Assembly: GCA_945830575.1 (NCBI GenBank)
Contig: CALZZE010000020.1
Coordinates: forward strand, 1-46,790
Direction: 5' to 3'
DNA: 46,790 bases
Source of the DNA: an uncultured Subdoligranulum sp.
Lineage (GTDB): Bacteria; Bacillota; Clostridia; Oscillospirales; Ruminococcaceae
Made by a program: the position numbers and the translations under genes. The notes beneath the pieces were generated by a model that did no database searches, had not been told where the DNA came from, and saw nothing but the letters and a program-made list of their open reading frames with translations. Positions 31,886-40,315 of this stretch are shown here, one piece after another. Positions within the stretch are counted from its first letter, which is position 1; every line of letters begins with the position of its first letter.

Positions 31886-32619
31886 AACGATTTTTGACGA
31901 TGTACCGGGTGGAGCAGAAGCTGTTTTTGCGCACCCCGGATGTGCTGATTTTCAACCTGATGATGCCTCTGGTGACGTTTCTCATCATCACCATGATCGC
32001 AGGCGGCAAGGACGCCGCGGATTCCGGCCTGACCTATCTGCAAAGCGCCTATGTATCGCTGTCCACGGTGGGCATCTGCTGCAGCGCGTTTATGAGCATC
32101 CCCATCACCATTGTGGAGAGCCGGTCACAGGGGATTCTGCGCAGAATGTATTGCAGCCCCTGTTCGCCGGCAAGGCTGCTGGCCTGCGATACCATCGCCA
32201 GCGGCGTGATGGCGGTGCTGTCCACCTTCATCCTGACCGTTGCTGCGGTGGGGGTGTTCGGGTACCGGATGCAGGGCAGCGTGCTGGTGTACATCGGTGT
32301 GTGGCTGCTGACCATGGCCTCCATGTTTTCCATCGGGCTGATGGTGGCCAGCCTGTGCCGCACCACAAAATCCATGAACGTGGCCACCACCGTCCTTTAT
32401 TTCCCCATGCTGCTGTTCTCGGGAGCCACCATCCCCGCGGAGGTGTTCCCGGCAGGGTTCCGGGCCGTTGCCCGGTGGATGCCCCTCGGCGTCGGCATTG
32501 ATCTGTTGAAATCTGTGTCCATGGGGTGTTATGATAAAATGGCGGTGCCGGTGTTCACGCTGACTGCCATCACGGTTTTCTGCGGCGCCGTGGCCGTCAA
32601 AACGTTCAGATGGGAGTAA
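31882..32619 (+). CDS. ABC-2 type exporter permease
   Basis: A 245-residue membrane protein with six predicted helices, the partner of the preceding ATPase. It has the ABC-2 layout: an N-terminal amphipathic start (VKRFLTMYRVEQKLFLRTPD), a helix near 20-40, a helix pair around the SQGILRRMYCSP loop, and the LLFSGATIPAEVFP segment near 185 typical of drug/antibiotic exporters. Start is GTG 31882, within the end of the ATPase gene (GTGA overlap), with GGAGGA upstream; the first ATG six codons later has no site. The substrate is unknown but MerR control suggests a small toxic or signal molecule. Confidence 0.9.
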   Translation: MKRFLTMYRVEQKLFLRTPDVLIFNLMMPLVTFLIITMIAGGKDAADSGLTYLQSAYVSLSTVGICCSAFMSIPITIVESRSQGILRRMYCSPCSPARLLACDTIASGVMAVLSTFILTVAAVGVFGYRMQGSVLVYIGVWLLTMASMFSIGLMVASLCRTTKSMNVATTVLYFPMLLFSGATIPAEVFPAGFRAVARWMPLGVGIDLLKSVSMGCYDKMAVPVFTLTAITVFCGAVAVKTFRWE

Positions 32620-32623
32620 GACG

Positions 32624-33475
32624 ATGAAAATGAGACAGGAACACAAGCCCTGCGAGGTCAAGGAAAACGGCGCGCTCTACAAAATCGGGATGTTTGCCGC
32701 GATGAATTATGTCACCGTCAAAACCCTGCGTTTCTACGAGGAACAGGGACTGCTGACCCCGGCGCTCATCCATCCGGAGACCGGGTACCGATATTACACG
32801 CTGTCCCAGATGGCGGTGCTGCACCAGATCACCGCGTTGAAGCTGGCGGGATTCACTCTGGAGGAGATCGCCCTCCTCAACAGGGGCGCCGATGAGGAAA
32901 CGCTGCTTTTGAAGAAAAAATCCGAGCTGCTCGCAAAAATTGCGGAGCTTACCAGACAGATCGCCGTGGTGGACGGCTACCTGTCCCAGAAGAAAACCCG
33001 GCTGTCGGCTCCAGTGCTCATCAAAACCATTCCGGAAACCACTGTGGCCTGTCTGCGCACCCGGCTGGAGACCTACGACTGCCTGTTTGACCGGATGCCG
33101 GAAATGGGCGTCCTGATGGAGAAAGCGGGCTGCACCTGCGCGCTGCCGGCCTACTGCTTTACCAACTATCTGGAGCCGGGATACAAGGACGGGGACATTC
33201 TGGTGGAGTTGTGCGAGTCCGTGGAGGAGGCAAAACAGGAAATCGGCGGCCTTCGGTTTCGGACGCTTCCCGCCGTGCAGGCGGCCTGCGTGTTTCACAA
33301 AGGCTCCTACCGCACCTTCTCGGAATCCTATGAGACCGTGCTGAAATACATCGAGGAAAACGGGTATGAGATCGCCGGAGAGATCCGGGAAAGCTACATT
33401 GACGGGGTCTGGAACAAGGACGATGAAAGCGAGTGGCTGTCAGAAATTCAGGTTCCCATCCGAAAGAAACCGTAA
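32624..33475 (+). CDS. MerR-family regulator with GyrI-like effector domain
   Basis: A 283-residue activator of the BmrR/TipA type. The winged helix-turn-helix is at about residues 18-85 (YKIGMFAAMNYVTVKTLRFY, EEQGLLTPALIHPETGYRYY, ITALKLAGFTLEEI), then a long coiled coil (90-125) and a GyrI-like ligand-binding domain (130-280; VLIKTIPETTVACLRTRLET, FHKGSYRTFSESYETVLKYI, and a Trp-Glu rich end). Such proteins bind lipophilic cations or drugs and activate exporters. It is the last gene of the operon, 4 bases after the permease, and very likely acts on the 20-base-spacer promoter at 31091-31122, including its own expression. Confidence 0.92.
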   Translation: MKMRQEHKPCEVKENGALYKIGMFAAMNYVTVKTLRFYEEQGLLTPALIHPETGYRYYTLSQMAVLHQITALKLAGFTLEEIALLNRGADEETLLLKKKSELLAKIAELTRQIAVVDGYLSQKKTRLSAPVLIKTIPETTVACLRTRLETYDCLFDRMPEMGVLMEKAGCTCALPAYCFTNYLEPGYKDGDILVELCESVEEAKQEIGGLRFRTLPAVQAACVFHKGSYRTFSESYETVLKYIEENGYEIAGEIRESYIDGVWNKDDESEWLSEIQVPIRKKP

Positions 33476-33488
33476 TAACTCTTTCCGA

Positions 33489-33516
33489 ACGGGCACGCTG
33501 CGGCGTGTCCGTTTTT
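33489..33516 (+). terminator. Terminator of the ABC-MerR operon
   Basis: ACGGGCACGC pairs with GCGTGTCCGT (loop TGCG, one G-U pair) and is followed by TTTTT, 14 bases past the MerR stop. Confidence 0.88.
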
Positions 33517-33599
33517 GCTGCGGGGAACCCCGCCGCAGCACCAACCGGCAATTTTTTTCTGCTTTTGCGGTGATTTGTCGAAAGAAAGCGGAAAAAACC

Positions 33600-33627
33600 T
33601 TGCAATCTACCGGAAAACCTGTATAAT
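33600..33627 (+). promoter_or_regulatory. Promoter of the solute-binding/5'-nucleotidase-C fusion gene
   Basis: TTGCAA, 16 bases, TATAAT, giving a leader of about 70 bases before AAGGAGA and the ATG at 33703. Confidence 0.6.
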
Positions 33628-33702
33628 TACCTGTATGCCTGCGTTTTGGCTGTGGGGCAAGATGTCGGCTGCGATGGAAAGAAACGAAAAAGGAGAAATT
33701 GA

Positions 33703-35598
33703 ATGAAGAAAAGAATTGCGAGTCTGCTGCTTGCCGTCCTCCTGACGGCGGCCATGCTGACCGGCTGCGGCGCCAAAGCGGGTAGCACGGTGCAGGGCAC
33801 GGACGGGGAGAAGATCTCCATCAGCATGTATCTGTGGGACAGGTCCATGTTCAAGGAATTCACCCCCTGGCTGGAGCAGCAGTTCCCCGACATTGAGTTC
33901 ACCTTCGTGCAGAGCTACAACACGATGGAATATTACAAGGACCTCATTGCCCGGGGCGACCCCGTTCCCGACATCATCACCTGCCGCCGGTTTTCTCTGA
34001 ACGATGCGGCTCCGCTGGCGGATTACCTGATGGATTTAAGCCAGACCGAGGTGGCGGGCACCTTCTACAGCAGCTATCTGGAGGTCAACCGGGAGACCGG
34101 CGGCGCCATCCGCTGGCTGCCCATGTGCGCCGAAGTGGACAGCATCATGGCCAACAAGGATCTGTTTGACCAGTACAACATTCCGCTGCCCACCAACTAC
34201 GCGGAATTTGTGTCGGCCATCGATGCCTTTGAGGAAGTGGGCATCAAGGGATTCCAGACCGACTGGGACTATGACTATTCCTGTCTGGAAACCATGCAGG
34301 GCTGCGCCATCCCCGAGCTGATGAGCCTGGAGGGAACCAAATGGCGCATGGAGTACGAGAGCGAGACCGAGGAAAATCAAGTGGGTCTGGACAACGTTGT
34401 CTGGCCGCAGGTGTTCCGGAAATACGAGCAGTTTCTGAAAGATGTCCGGTTCCAGCCCGGCGATGAGGAGCTGCGGTTCACCGAAACGATCCAGCCCTAT
34501 TATGAGGGCAAGACCGCCATGATCCGCAATACCGCCGCGCTGGCGGACACCATCCGGGAGGAACGGGGCATCAACAGCGTCATCCTGCCCTATTTCGGGG
34601 AAACGTCGCAGGACAACTGGGTGCTGACCTATCCCATGTGCCAGCTGGCAGTGTCCAAAGAGGTGGAAAAGGACGGGGCCAAAAAGGCGGCCATCATGAA
34701 GGTCCTGCTGGCGATTTTCAGCCAGGAAGGCCAGAAAAGCGTGGCGGCCGGCACCTCGGTGCTTTCTTATAATAAGGAAGTGAACATTGAGCCGACCCCC
34801 GCGCTGGAATACGTGCAGGACTGCATCGAGAGAAACCATCTGTACATGCGTCTGGCCTCCACCGAGGTGTTTGCCGTCTCGCAGGATGTGGGGCATCGGA
34901 TGATGACCGGCGAGCTGGACGCGCAGGGCGCTTGGGAGGCGTTCAACGCCCAGATCACCGATTTCAAAAACCCCGAGGCGGAAGCGGTGCTGTTCACACA
35001 GCAGACCGCCTATTCCAACGACTTTGGGGAGCACGGCAGTCAGGCGGCCTCCGCGCTGATGAACACACTGCGCGGGGAGACCGGTGACCAGATTGCCGTC
35101 GGCTACGCCAGTGTGGCAAGCTCTCCCGTTTATGCCGGGGAATACACCATGCAGCAGGTCAAGTGGATCATGACCTTCCGCAACGCCCTTTATCGGGGCG
35201 AGTACACCGGTGCGGAGATCCGCCGCATCATGGACTGGCTGGTGAATGTGAAGGAGGACGGCTCCAACCCCATCCACCACCGCAACCAGATGCCCGTCAC
35301 CAGCGGCATGGAATACACCGTCACCGAGACGGAGCGCGGTAAGTTCACGCTGGGCGACATCACGGTGGACGGCAAGCCGCTGGAGGATGACGCCGTCTAC
35401 ACCGTGCTGATGGTGGGCGCGGACACCTATCTGGAGCACCCCACCTTCTGCAACTGCCCCATGCCGGAGGACCTCAAGGCCAAGCGGGAGGACTACATTG
35501 TGGATGACTACACCAGTCAGGACTGCATCCGGGATGCTCTTGCCAAGTCCCAGCAGTTTGCGGAACCCACCGACTATGTGACCATCCTTCAGGGATAA
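33703..35598 (+). CDS. Lipoprotein: extracellular solute-binding domain fused to a 5'-nucleotidase C-terminal domain
   Basis: A 631-residue secreted lipoprotein. The lipobox is TAAMLTGCGA (Cys near 23). Residues about 35-410 are a type 1 solute-binding protein: ISISMYLWDRSMFKEFTPWL, GDPVPDIITCRRFSLNDAAP, ETGGAIRWLPMCAEVDSIMA, then a Trp-rich cleft. The last 200 residues match the 5'-nucleotidase (UshA) C-terminal domain: GETGDQIAVGYASVASSPVY, YTGAEIRRIMDWLV, MPVTSGMEYTVTE, LGDITVDGKPLEDDAVYTVL. The UshA metallophosphatase domain is absent, so nucleotidase activity is not expected; the C-domain normally binds the nucleotide base. No permease is adjacent. It could capture a nucleotide-sugar or nucleoside for a remote transporter or sensor. 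Start ATG has AGGAGA upstream. Confidence 0.85.
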   Translation: MKKRIASLLLAVLLTAAMLTGCGAKAGSTVQGTDGEKISISMYLWDRSMFKEFTPWLEQQFPDIEFTFVQSYNTMEYYKDLIARGDPVPDIITCRRFSLNDAAPLADYLMDLSQTEVAGTFYSSYLEVNRETGGAIRWLPMCAEVDSIMANKDLFDQYNIPLPTNYAEFVSAIDAFEEVGIKGFQTDWDYDYSCLETMQGCAIPELMSLEGTKWRMEYESETEENQVGLDNVVWPQVFRKYEQFLKDVRFQPGDEELRFTETIQPYYEGKTAMIRNTAALADTIREERGINSVILPYFGETSQDNWVLTYPMCQLAVSKEVEKDGAKKAAIMKVLLAIFSQEGQKSVAAGTSVLSYNKEVNIEPTPALEYVQDCIERNHLYMRLASTEVFAVSQDVGHRMMTGELDAQGAWEAFNAQITDFKNPEAEAVLFTQQTAYSNDFGEHGSQAASALMNTLRGETGDQIAVGYASVASSPVYAGEYTMQQVKWIMTFRNALYRGEYTGAEIRRIMDWLVNVKEDGSNPIHHRNQMPVTSGMEYTVTETERGKFTLGDITVDGKPLEDDAVYTVLMVGADTYLEHPTFCNCPMPEDLKAKREDYIVDDYTSQDCIRDALAKSQQFAEPTDYVTILQG

Positions 35599-35601
35599 GA
35601 A

Positions 35602-35631
35602 AAGGCCCTCCCGGTCAGCCGGGAGGGCCTT
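35602..35631. terminator. Bidirectional terminator between convergent genes
   Basis: A perfect 13-bp stem (AAGGCCCTCCCGG, loop TCAG). It lies between the fusion lipoprotein gene and the converging symporter gene. The T-run is better on the minus strand (TTTTCTT). Confidence 0.88.
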
Positions 35632-35645
35632 GCTGTGTCAGAATT

Positions 35646-36980
35646 TCATCGCCAGGGGAAGGTGAACAAACCGTATCCATAAATGAACAGGATGACCGCC
35701 GGCACGATGCAGCAGAACAGCGGTTTCATCCATGGCTGCACCTTGAGGCCGCGGCCGGTGTTGGCCTCCGCCACGAAATGGTCCCACCCCCAGCCGAAGG
35801 CGTGGCAGCAGAACAGCGCCTGCACCAGCGAACCGAGGGGAAGAATGTTGGTGGACACCACAAAATCCCAGAAGTCCAGCCAGGTGGTGCCCGCCGCAAA
35901 GGGCTGAAAGCGCAGCACGCTGAACCCCAGCGCGGTGGTCAGCCCCAGCGCAAAGATGCCCGCGCCGCACACAAGGCATCCCTTGGGCCGCGACCAGCCG
36001 GTCAGCTCCCGCACCATGGCGAGGATGTTCTCGCAGACGCCCAGCACGGTGGACAGCGCCGCAAACACCATGAACAGGAAGAACAGTGCGCCCCACAGCC
36101 GTCCGCCCGCCATGTTGGCGAACACGGTAGCCATGGTGTCAAACAGCAGGCTCGGCCCGGCAGTGACCTCCAGTCCGTAGGTGAAACAGGCAGGGAAGAT
36201 GATGATGCCCGCAATGATCGCCACGAAGGTGTCCAGCAGGATGACATTGACGGATTCCCCCAGCAGCGAGCGCTCCTTGCCGATGTAGCTGCCGAAAATC
36301 GCCATGCCGCCCATGCCGGTGGACAGCGTGAAAAACGCCTGATTCATGGCGTTCACCACCACCTGTCCCGACAGCGCGGACAGGTCCGGCCTGAGGTAAA
36401 AGGACAGCCCCTCGGCAGCGCCGGACAGGGTGACGCTGCGCACCGCCAGCACCAGCATCAGCACCAGCAGCACCGACATCATCCATTTGGTGACCCGTTC
36501 CAGACCGCCGGTCAGATCAAAGCAAAGCACCGAGAAGGCGAGCACCACCGTCACCAGCAAAAACGCCACGTTGACAACAGGATCACCGATCATCGTCCCA
36601 AAGCCCAGGTCCATGTACTGCCCGGTGACAAACCGCACCAGATAATAGATGAGCCACCCGGCCACCACCGCATAAAAGGCCATCAGCGCCACGTTGCCCA
36701 CAAGGCACAGCAGCCCGAACACGCCCCAACGGCCGCCAGGCTTTTGCAGACGGCGGTACATCGAGATGGGGCTGGTCTGTGCCGCACGGCCCATCGCGAA
36801 CTCCATCACCATGGCGGGCAGGCCCAGCACCGCCAGACAGAGAAAATACACCAGCAGAAAGCTGCCGCCGCCGTTCTGGCCGCACATCCATGGAAATTTC
36901 CATACGTTGCCGCAGCCGATGGCGCATCCTGCTGACAGCATGATAAAGCCCATACGGCTGCCCAGTCGTTCCCGTTCCAT
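35646..36980 (-). CDS. Sodium-dependent transporter, neurotransmitter:sodium symporter (NSS) family
   Basis: A 444-residue LeuT-fold membrane protein with about 11-12 helices. TM1 has the ion/substrate signature GCAIGCGNVWKFPWMCGQNG (residues 16-36), TM2 continues with GLPAMVMEFAMGRAAQTSP, and TM6 holds NQAFFTLSTGMGGMAIFGSY near 230. It would take up amino acids or amines driven by sodium. Start ATG 36980 has AAAGGAG upstream; the longer frame covers the promoter. It is divergent from a paralogue (37133) of similar length, with promoters for both in the shared 152-base gap. Confidence 0.95.
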   Translation of the reverse strand: MERERLGSRMGFIMLSAGCAIGCGNVWKFPWMCGQNGGGSFLLVYFLCLAVLGLPAMVMEFAMGRAAQTSPISMYRRLQKPGGRWGVFGLLCLVGNVALMAFYAVVAGWLIYYLVRFVTGQYMDLGFGTMIGDPVVNVAFLLVTVVLAFSVLCFDLTGGLERVTKWMMSVLLVLMLVLAVRSVTLSGAAEGLSFYLRPDLSALSGQVVVNAMNQAFFTLSTGMGGMAIFGSYIGKERSLLGESVNVILLDTFVAIIAGIIIFPACFTYGLEVTAGPSLLFDTMATVFANMAGGRLWGALFFLFMVFAALSTVLGVCENILAMVRELTGWSRPKGCLVCGAGIFALGLTTALGFSVLRFQPFAAGTTWLDFWDFVVSTNILPLGSLVQALFCCHAFGWGWDHFVAEANTGRGLKVQPWMKPLFCCIVPAVILFIYGYGLFTFPWR

Positions 36981-37002
36981 TGCAAGCTCCTTTGAAGTCG
37001 AT

Positions 37003-37091
37003 ACCCTACCAGTACACACCCTACCAGTATACCAACAAGCGCGGGATTTGTAAAGCCGCGTCTTGCCATACAGGCGGCGGTATGCTATAAT
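37003..37091. promoter_or_regulatory. Divergent promoters of the two NSS genes with a 12-bp direct repeat
   Basis: Minus strand: TTTACA, 17 bases, TATACT (37054-37026). Plus strand: TTGCCA (37063), 17 bases, TATAAT (37086-37091). ACCCTACCAGTA occurs twice with a 15-base period (37003-37014 and 37018-37029), the second over the minus -10, a plausible regulator site. Confidence 0.7.
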
Positions 37092-37132
37092 ATTCTGCGT
37101 TATGGGGTAAAAACGCGGTAAAGGAAGGAATC

Positions 37133-38488
37133 ATGGAACGTGAACATTTGAAAAGCCGGCTGGGGTTCATTCTGCTGTCGGCAGGGTGCGCCATCGGCAT
37201 CGGCAATGTGTGGAAATTCCCCTATGTGGCGGGGGAAAACGGCGGCGGCGTTTTTGTGCTGCTGTATCTGGCCTGTCTGGTGCTGCTGGGCATCCCGGTG
37301 ATGACGATGGAATTCGCCATGGGCCGCGCCGCCCAGAAAAGCCCGGTGCGGCTGTATCAGCAGCTGGAACCGGCGGGCAGCAAGTGGCACCTGCACGGCT
37401 ATGTGGCCATGGCGGGCAATTATCTGCTGATGATGTTCTACACCACGGTGGCGGGCTGGATGCTGCGCTACTTTGTTTTGTCCGCCGCGGGGCATTTTGA
37501 GGGCCTTGACGCCGCAGGCGTGAGCGCTGCCTTTGGCGGCGTGCTGGGCAGCGCCGCCGGCAACGTGGGCTATATGCTGGCCGTGGTGGCGGCGGGCTTT
37601 GCGGTGTGCGCGCTGGGACTGCAAAACGGTCTGGAACGGGTGACCAAAGCCATGATGACGGCGCTGCTGCTCATCATGGTGGCGCTGGCGGTACACAGTC
37701 TGTTTCTGCCCGGCGCGGCGGAGGGCGTGGCCTTTTACCTGAAACCGGACTTCGCCCGCGCCAGCCAGCTGGGACTTGGCAAGGTGGTGCTGGCCGCCAT
37801 GAATCAGGCGTTTTTCACGCTGTCGCTGGGCATCGGCGCCATGGCGATTTTCGGCAGCTACATCGGCAAGGACCGGGCGCTGCTGGGCGAGAGCGTCAAC
37901 GTGGCGGTGCTGGACACCTTTGTGGCGCTCACCTCCGGCCTCATCATTTTCCCCGCCTGCTTTGCCTATGGCGTGGAGGTGGACAGCGGCCCGCAGCTCA
38001 TCTTTATCACGCTGCCCAACATTTTCAACCATCTGCCCGGCGGGCGGTTCTGGGGCAGTCTGTTCTTTGTGTTTATGAGCTTTGCGGCGTTCTCCACCGT
38101 GCTGGCGGTGTTTGAAAATCTGGTGGCCTGCACCATCGACCTCACCGGCTGGCAGCGGCGCAAAGCGTGCCTGCTCAACGGGGTGCTGATGGCGGTGCTG
38201 TCGCTGCCCTGCGCGCTGGGCTTCAATCTGCTCAGCGGCTTTCAGCCTTTGGGCGCGGGCAGTACGGTGCTGGATCTGGAGGATTTTCTGGTCAGCAACC
38301 TGCTGCTGCCCATTGGCTCGCTGGCGTTCGTGCTGTTCTGCACCCTCCGCGGCGGCTGGGGCTGGGACAATTTCGTGTCGGAGGCCAACACCGGCCGCGG
38401 CCTCAGGGTGGTTCGCTGGATGCGTCCCTACATGACCTTTGTGCTGCCGGTGCTCATTGTGGTGGTGTTTGTGCTGGGTCTGCTGTAA
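37133..38488 (+). CDS. Sodium-dependent transporter, NSS family (paralogue)
   Basis: A 451-residue LeuT-fold symporter close in sequence to the divergent neighbour: both begin MERE..L-SR-GF, share GCAIG[IC]GNVWKFP, the MEFAMGRAAQ segment, MNQAFFTLS near 225 and EANTGRGL near the end. Differences in TM1 (GIGNVWKFPYVAGENGGG here) and TM6 (SLGIGAMAIFGSY) suggest a different substrate. The pair is probably an old duplication by inversion. Start ATG 37133 has AAAGGAAGG upstream. It ends before a terminator shared with the antiporter gene. Confidence 0.95.
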   Translation: MEREHLKSRLGFILLSAGCAIGIGNVWKFPYVAGENGGGVFVLLYLACLVLLGIPVMTMEFAMGRAAQKSPVRLYQQLEPAGSKWHLHGYVAMAGNYLLMMFYTTVAGWMLRYFVLSAAGHFEGLDAAGVSAAFGGVLGSAAGNVGYMLAVVAAGFAVCALGLQNGLERVTKAMMTALLLIMVALAVHSLFLPGAAEGVAFYLKPDFARASQLGLGKVVLAAMNQAFFTLSLGIGAMAIFGSYIGKDRALLGESVNVAVLDTFVALTSGLIIFPACFAYGVEVDSGPQLIFITLPNIFNHLPGGRFWGSLFFVFMSFAAFSTVLAVFENLVACTIDLTGWQRRKACLLNGVLMAVLSLPCALGFNLLSGFQPLGAGSTVLDLEDFLVSNLLLPIGSLAFVLFCTLRGGWGWDNFVSEANTGRGLRVVRWMRPYMTFVLPVLIVVVFVLGLL

Positions 38489-38497
38489 AGAAAATCA

Positions 38498-38529
38498 AAA
38501 ACGGCGGGAGTTTTGCCTCCTGCCGTTTT
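38498..38529. terminator. Bidirectional terminator between NSS and antiporter genes
   Basis: AAAACGGCGGGAG pairs with CTCCTGCCGTTTT (one G-U pair, loop TTTTGC), giving T-runs on both strands between two convergent genes. Confidence 0.88.
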
Positions 38530-38530
38530 G

Positions 38531-40153
38531 CTATGTCTCCTCATGCAATACCAGCACATCGCCGGGGCGCAGCACCGTGCTGCCATCGGGAATCAGGATA
38601 TCCTCCCCCCGCTGCACCAGCATGATGACGGTGCCGGGCCGCCGCGGCAGGTCGCACACCCGCGCACCCTGCTCCAGCTCCCGGCGGCGCACCCGATGCT
38701 CCACCAGATGCAGCCCCTCGGTCTGGGCGGGGGCGTGGGCACACAGAATCAGCTCATCGCCCCGGCGCAGTACCGTGCTGCCGTCCGGCACAAGGGTACG
38801 CTCCCCGCGGCGCAGGCTCACCAGAATGGTTCCCGGCGGCAGAACTACCTCCCGCAGCGCCCGGCCGCTCCAGGGATGCTCCAGCGTCATGGTGAACTGG
38901 ATAAACTGCACCGGCACGTTCTCGGTATAGTCGGTGAACACCCGCAAGGCGTCCGCATCCGCATCGGTGTCGATCATATCCAGCTTTTTCGCCGCCCATG
39001 GCAGCAGCGTGCCCTGCAAACTGATGGACACCAACACCACAAAGAAGGTGATGTGGAACAGGTCCCGGTCCATCACCCCCGCGCCGCACATCACCGCAAA
39101 CACGATGGACGCCGCGCCCCGCAGACCGGACCAGCTTACCAGCAGCTTCTGCCCGGTGCTGGCCTTGAAGGGAGCCAGCAGCAGGAAGACCGCCGCAGGG
39201 CGGGCAGCCAGCAGCAGAAACAGCGAGATGGCGAGGGCCTGTCCGGCGATGGCGGGCAGACGGTGGGGCGTGCAGAGCAGTCCCAGCAAAAAGAACAGAA
39301 CCAGCTGACAAAGGCTCGTCACACCGTCAAAAAACGGGACAAGCTGTTTTTTGTTGCGGATGTCGGAGTTGCCCAGCAGAATTCCCGCCAGATACACGCT
39401 CAGATACCCGTTGCCGCCCAGCGCGGCGGGCAGTGCGTAGGCCAGCACGGCGGTGGCCACCACAAACACCATGTCAAACCCGCCGGAGTCGGTCCCCAGT
39501 CTGCGCAGCAGCCGGATGGCGGCCAGCCCGATGCCCGCGCCCAGCGCCAGCCCCAGACCCACCTGACGGAGCAGCAGAAACAGCGCCCCGCCCACCGAAA
39601 ACCCGCCCTGCATGGCGCTGAGTACCAGCGCGGTCATCATGTAAGCGCAGGGGTCGTTGGAGCCGCTCTCGATCTCCAGCATGGAGGCGGTGTTCTCTTT
39701 CAGTGCCAGACGGCGGGCGCGCAGGATGGAAAACACCGAGGCCGCGTCGGTGGAACCGAGCACCGCACCCACCAGCAGCCCTTCGGTCATCCTCATGCCC
39801 AGCGCAAACCGGCAGAAGACGCCAGTCAGAAGCGCGGTGGCCGCCACGCCTGCCGTGGACAGCAGGATGGACGGCGCCGCCACCGGCCGGGCGGCCCGCC
39901 AGTTGGTGCCGAAACCGCCGTAGAACATAATGAACAGCAGCGCCACCGTGGCGACCCGCTCGGTGACGGCGTAGTTGTCAAAGGCAATGCCCACAGGCCC
40001 GTCCACGCCGAAAATCATGCCCAGAAAGATAAAAGCCAGCAGCACCGGCATTCCCACGCGGGCGGACAGCCTGTTGCACACCACGCTGGCAAACAACACC
40101 AGCGCGGCGGCCAGAAGGACCAGGGTCAATTCCTTTTGAGCCTCCCTGTACAT
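38531..40153 (-). CDS. CPA1-type potassium/proton antiporter with TrkA-C (RCK_C) domains
   Basis: A 540-residue protein. Residues 1-400 are a 12-13 helix antiporter of the NhaP/CvrA type, with the ion-site motifs GAVLGSTDAASVFS and EIESGSNDPCAYMM (the ND pair) and the Arg-rich SWSGLRGAASIVFA near 330. Two RCK_C domains follow, each with the same loop: FTMTLEHPWSGRALREV, then VPDGSTVLRRGDELILC, and VCDLPRRPGTVIMLV, then IPDGSTVLRPGDVLVLH. Such domains gate K+ or Na+ efflux in response to cytosolic ligands, in Firmicutes often c-di-AMP, which is a family inference. ATG 40153 is the only credible start, though its ribosome site is modest. It is divergent from a second antiporter. Confidence 0.94.
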   Translation of the reverse strand: MYREAQKELTLVLLAAALVLFASVVCNRLSARVGMPVLLAFIFLGMIFGVDGPVGIAFDNYAVTERVATVALLFIMFYGGFGTNWRAARPVAAPSILLSTAGVAATALLTGVFCRFALGMRMTEGLLVGAVLGSTDAASVFSILRARRLALKENTASMLEIESGSNDPCAYMMTALVLSAMQGGFSVGGALFLLLRQVGLGLALGAGIGLAAIRLLRRLGTDSGGFDMVFVVATAVLAYALPAALGGNGYLSVYLAGILLGNSDIRNKKQLVPFFDGVTSLCQLVLFFLLGLLCTPHRLPAIAGQALAISLFLLLAARPAAVFLLLAPFKASTGQKLLVSWSGLRGAASIVFAVMCGAGVMDRDLFHITFFVVLVSISLQGTLLPWAAKKLDMIDTDADADALRVFTDYTENVPVQFIQFTMTLEHPWSGRALREVVLPPGTILVSLRRGERTLVPDGSTVLRRGDELILCAHAPAQTEGLHLVEHRVRRRELEQGARVCDLPRRPGTVIMLVQRGEDILIPDGSTVLRPGDVLVLHEET

Positions 40154-40223
40154 TTTTTAATAGTATAGCATGAACGCAACAAAAAGTGGTGGAAAATCTG
40201 TAAAAACCTTGGCAGGGGAAAAC

Positions 40224-40252
40224 TTGACAAAGCCCGGAGCCGGTTGTACAAT
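40224..40252 (+). promoter_or_regulatory. Promoter of the second antiporter gene
   Basis: TTGACA, 17 bases, TACAAT, one base short of consensus. Confidence 0.8.
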
Positions 40253-40254
40253 CG

Positions 40255-40306
40255 GACAGGATGCAGCAAAACGCTGCAATGGGCCTGTCGCAGGCCAAAC
40301 GAGGAG
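40255..40306 (+). promoter_or_regulatory. Candidate regulatory RNA leader of the antiporter gene
   Basis: GACAGG (40255-40260) can pair with CCTGTC (40284-40289) around an inner hairpin GCAGC-AAAAC-GCTGC. The same CCTG part can instead pair in GGCCTG-TCG-CAGGCC (40282-40296), a perfect hairpin just before the GAGGAGG. The two folds exclude each other, as in riboswitches. The first GACAGG lies close to the expected start of transcription, so part of that arm may not be in the RNA. I do not recognise a known class. Confidence 0.45.
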
Positions 40307-40315
40307 GAGAGTTGT

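Noticed and set aside
40255-40306. Fluoride or guanidine riboswitch before the antiporter
   Set aside because: The conserved bases of those classes, as I know them, are not present.
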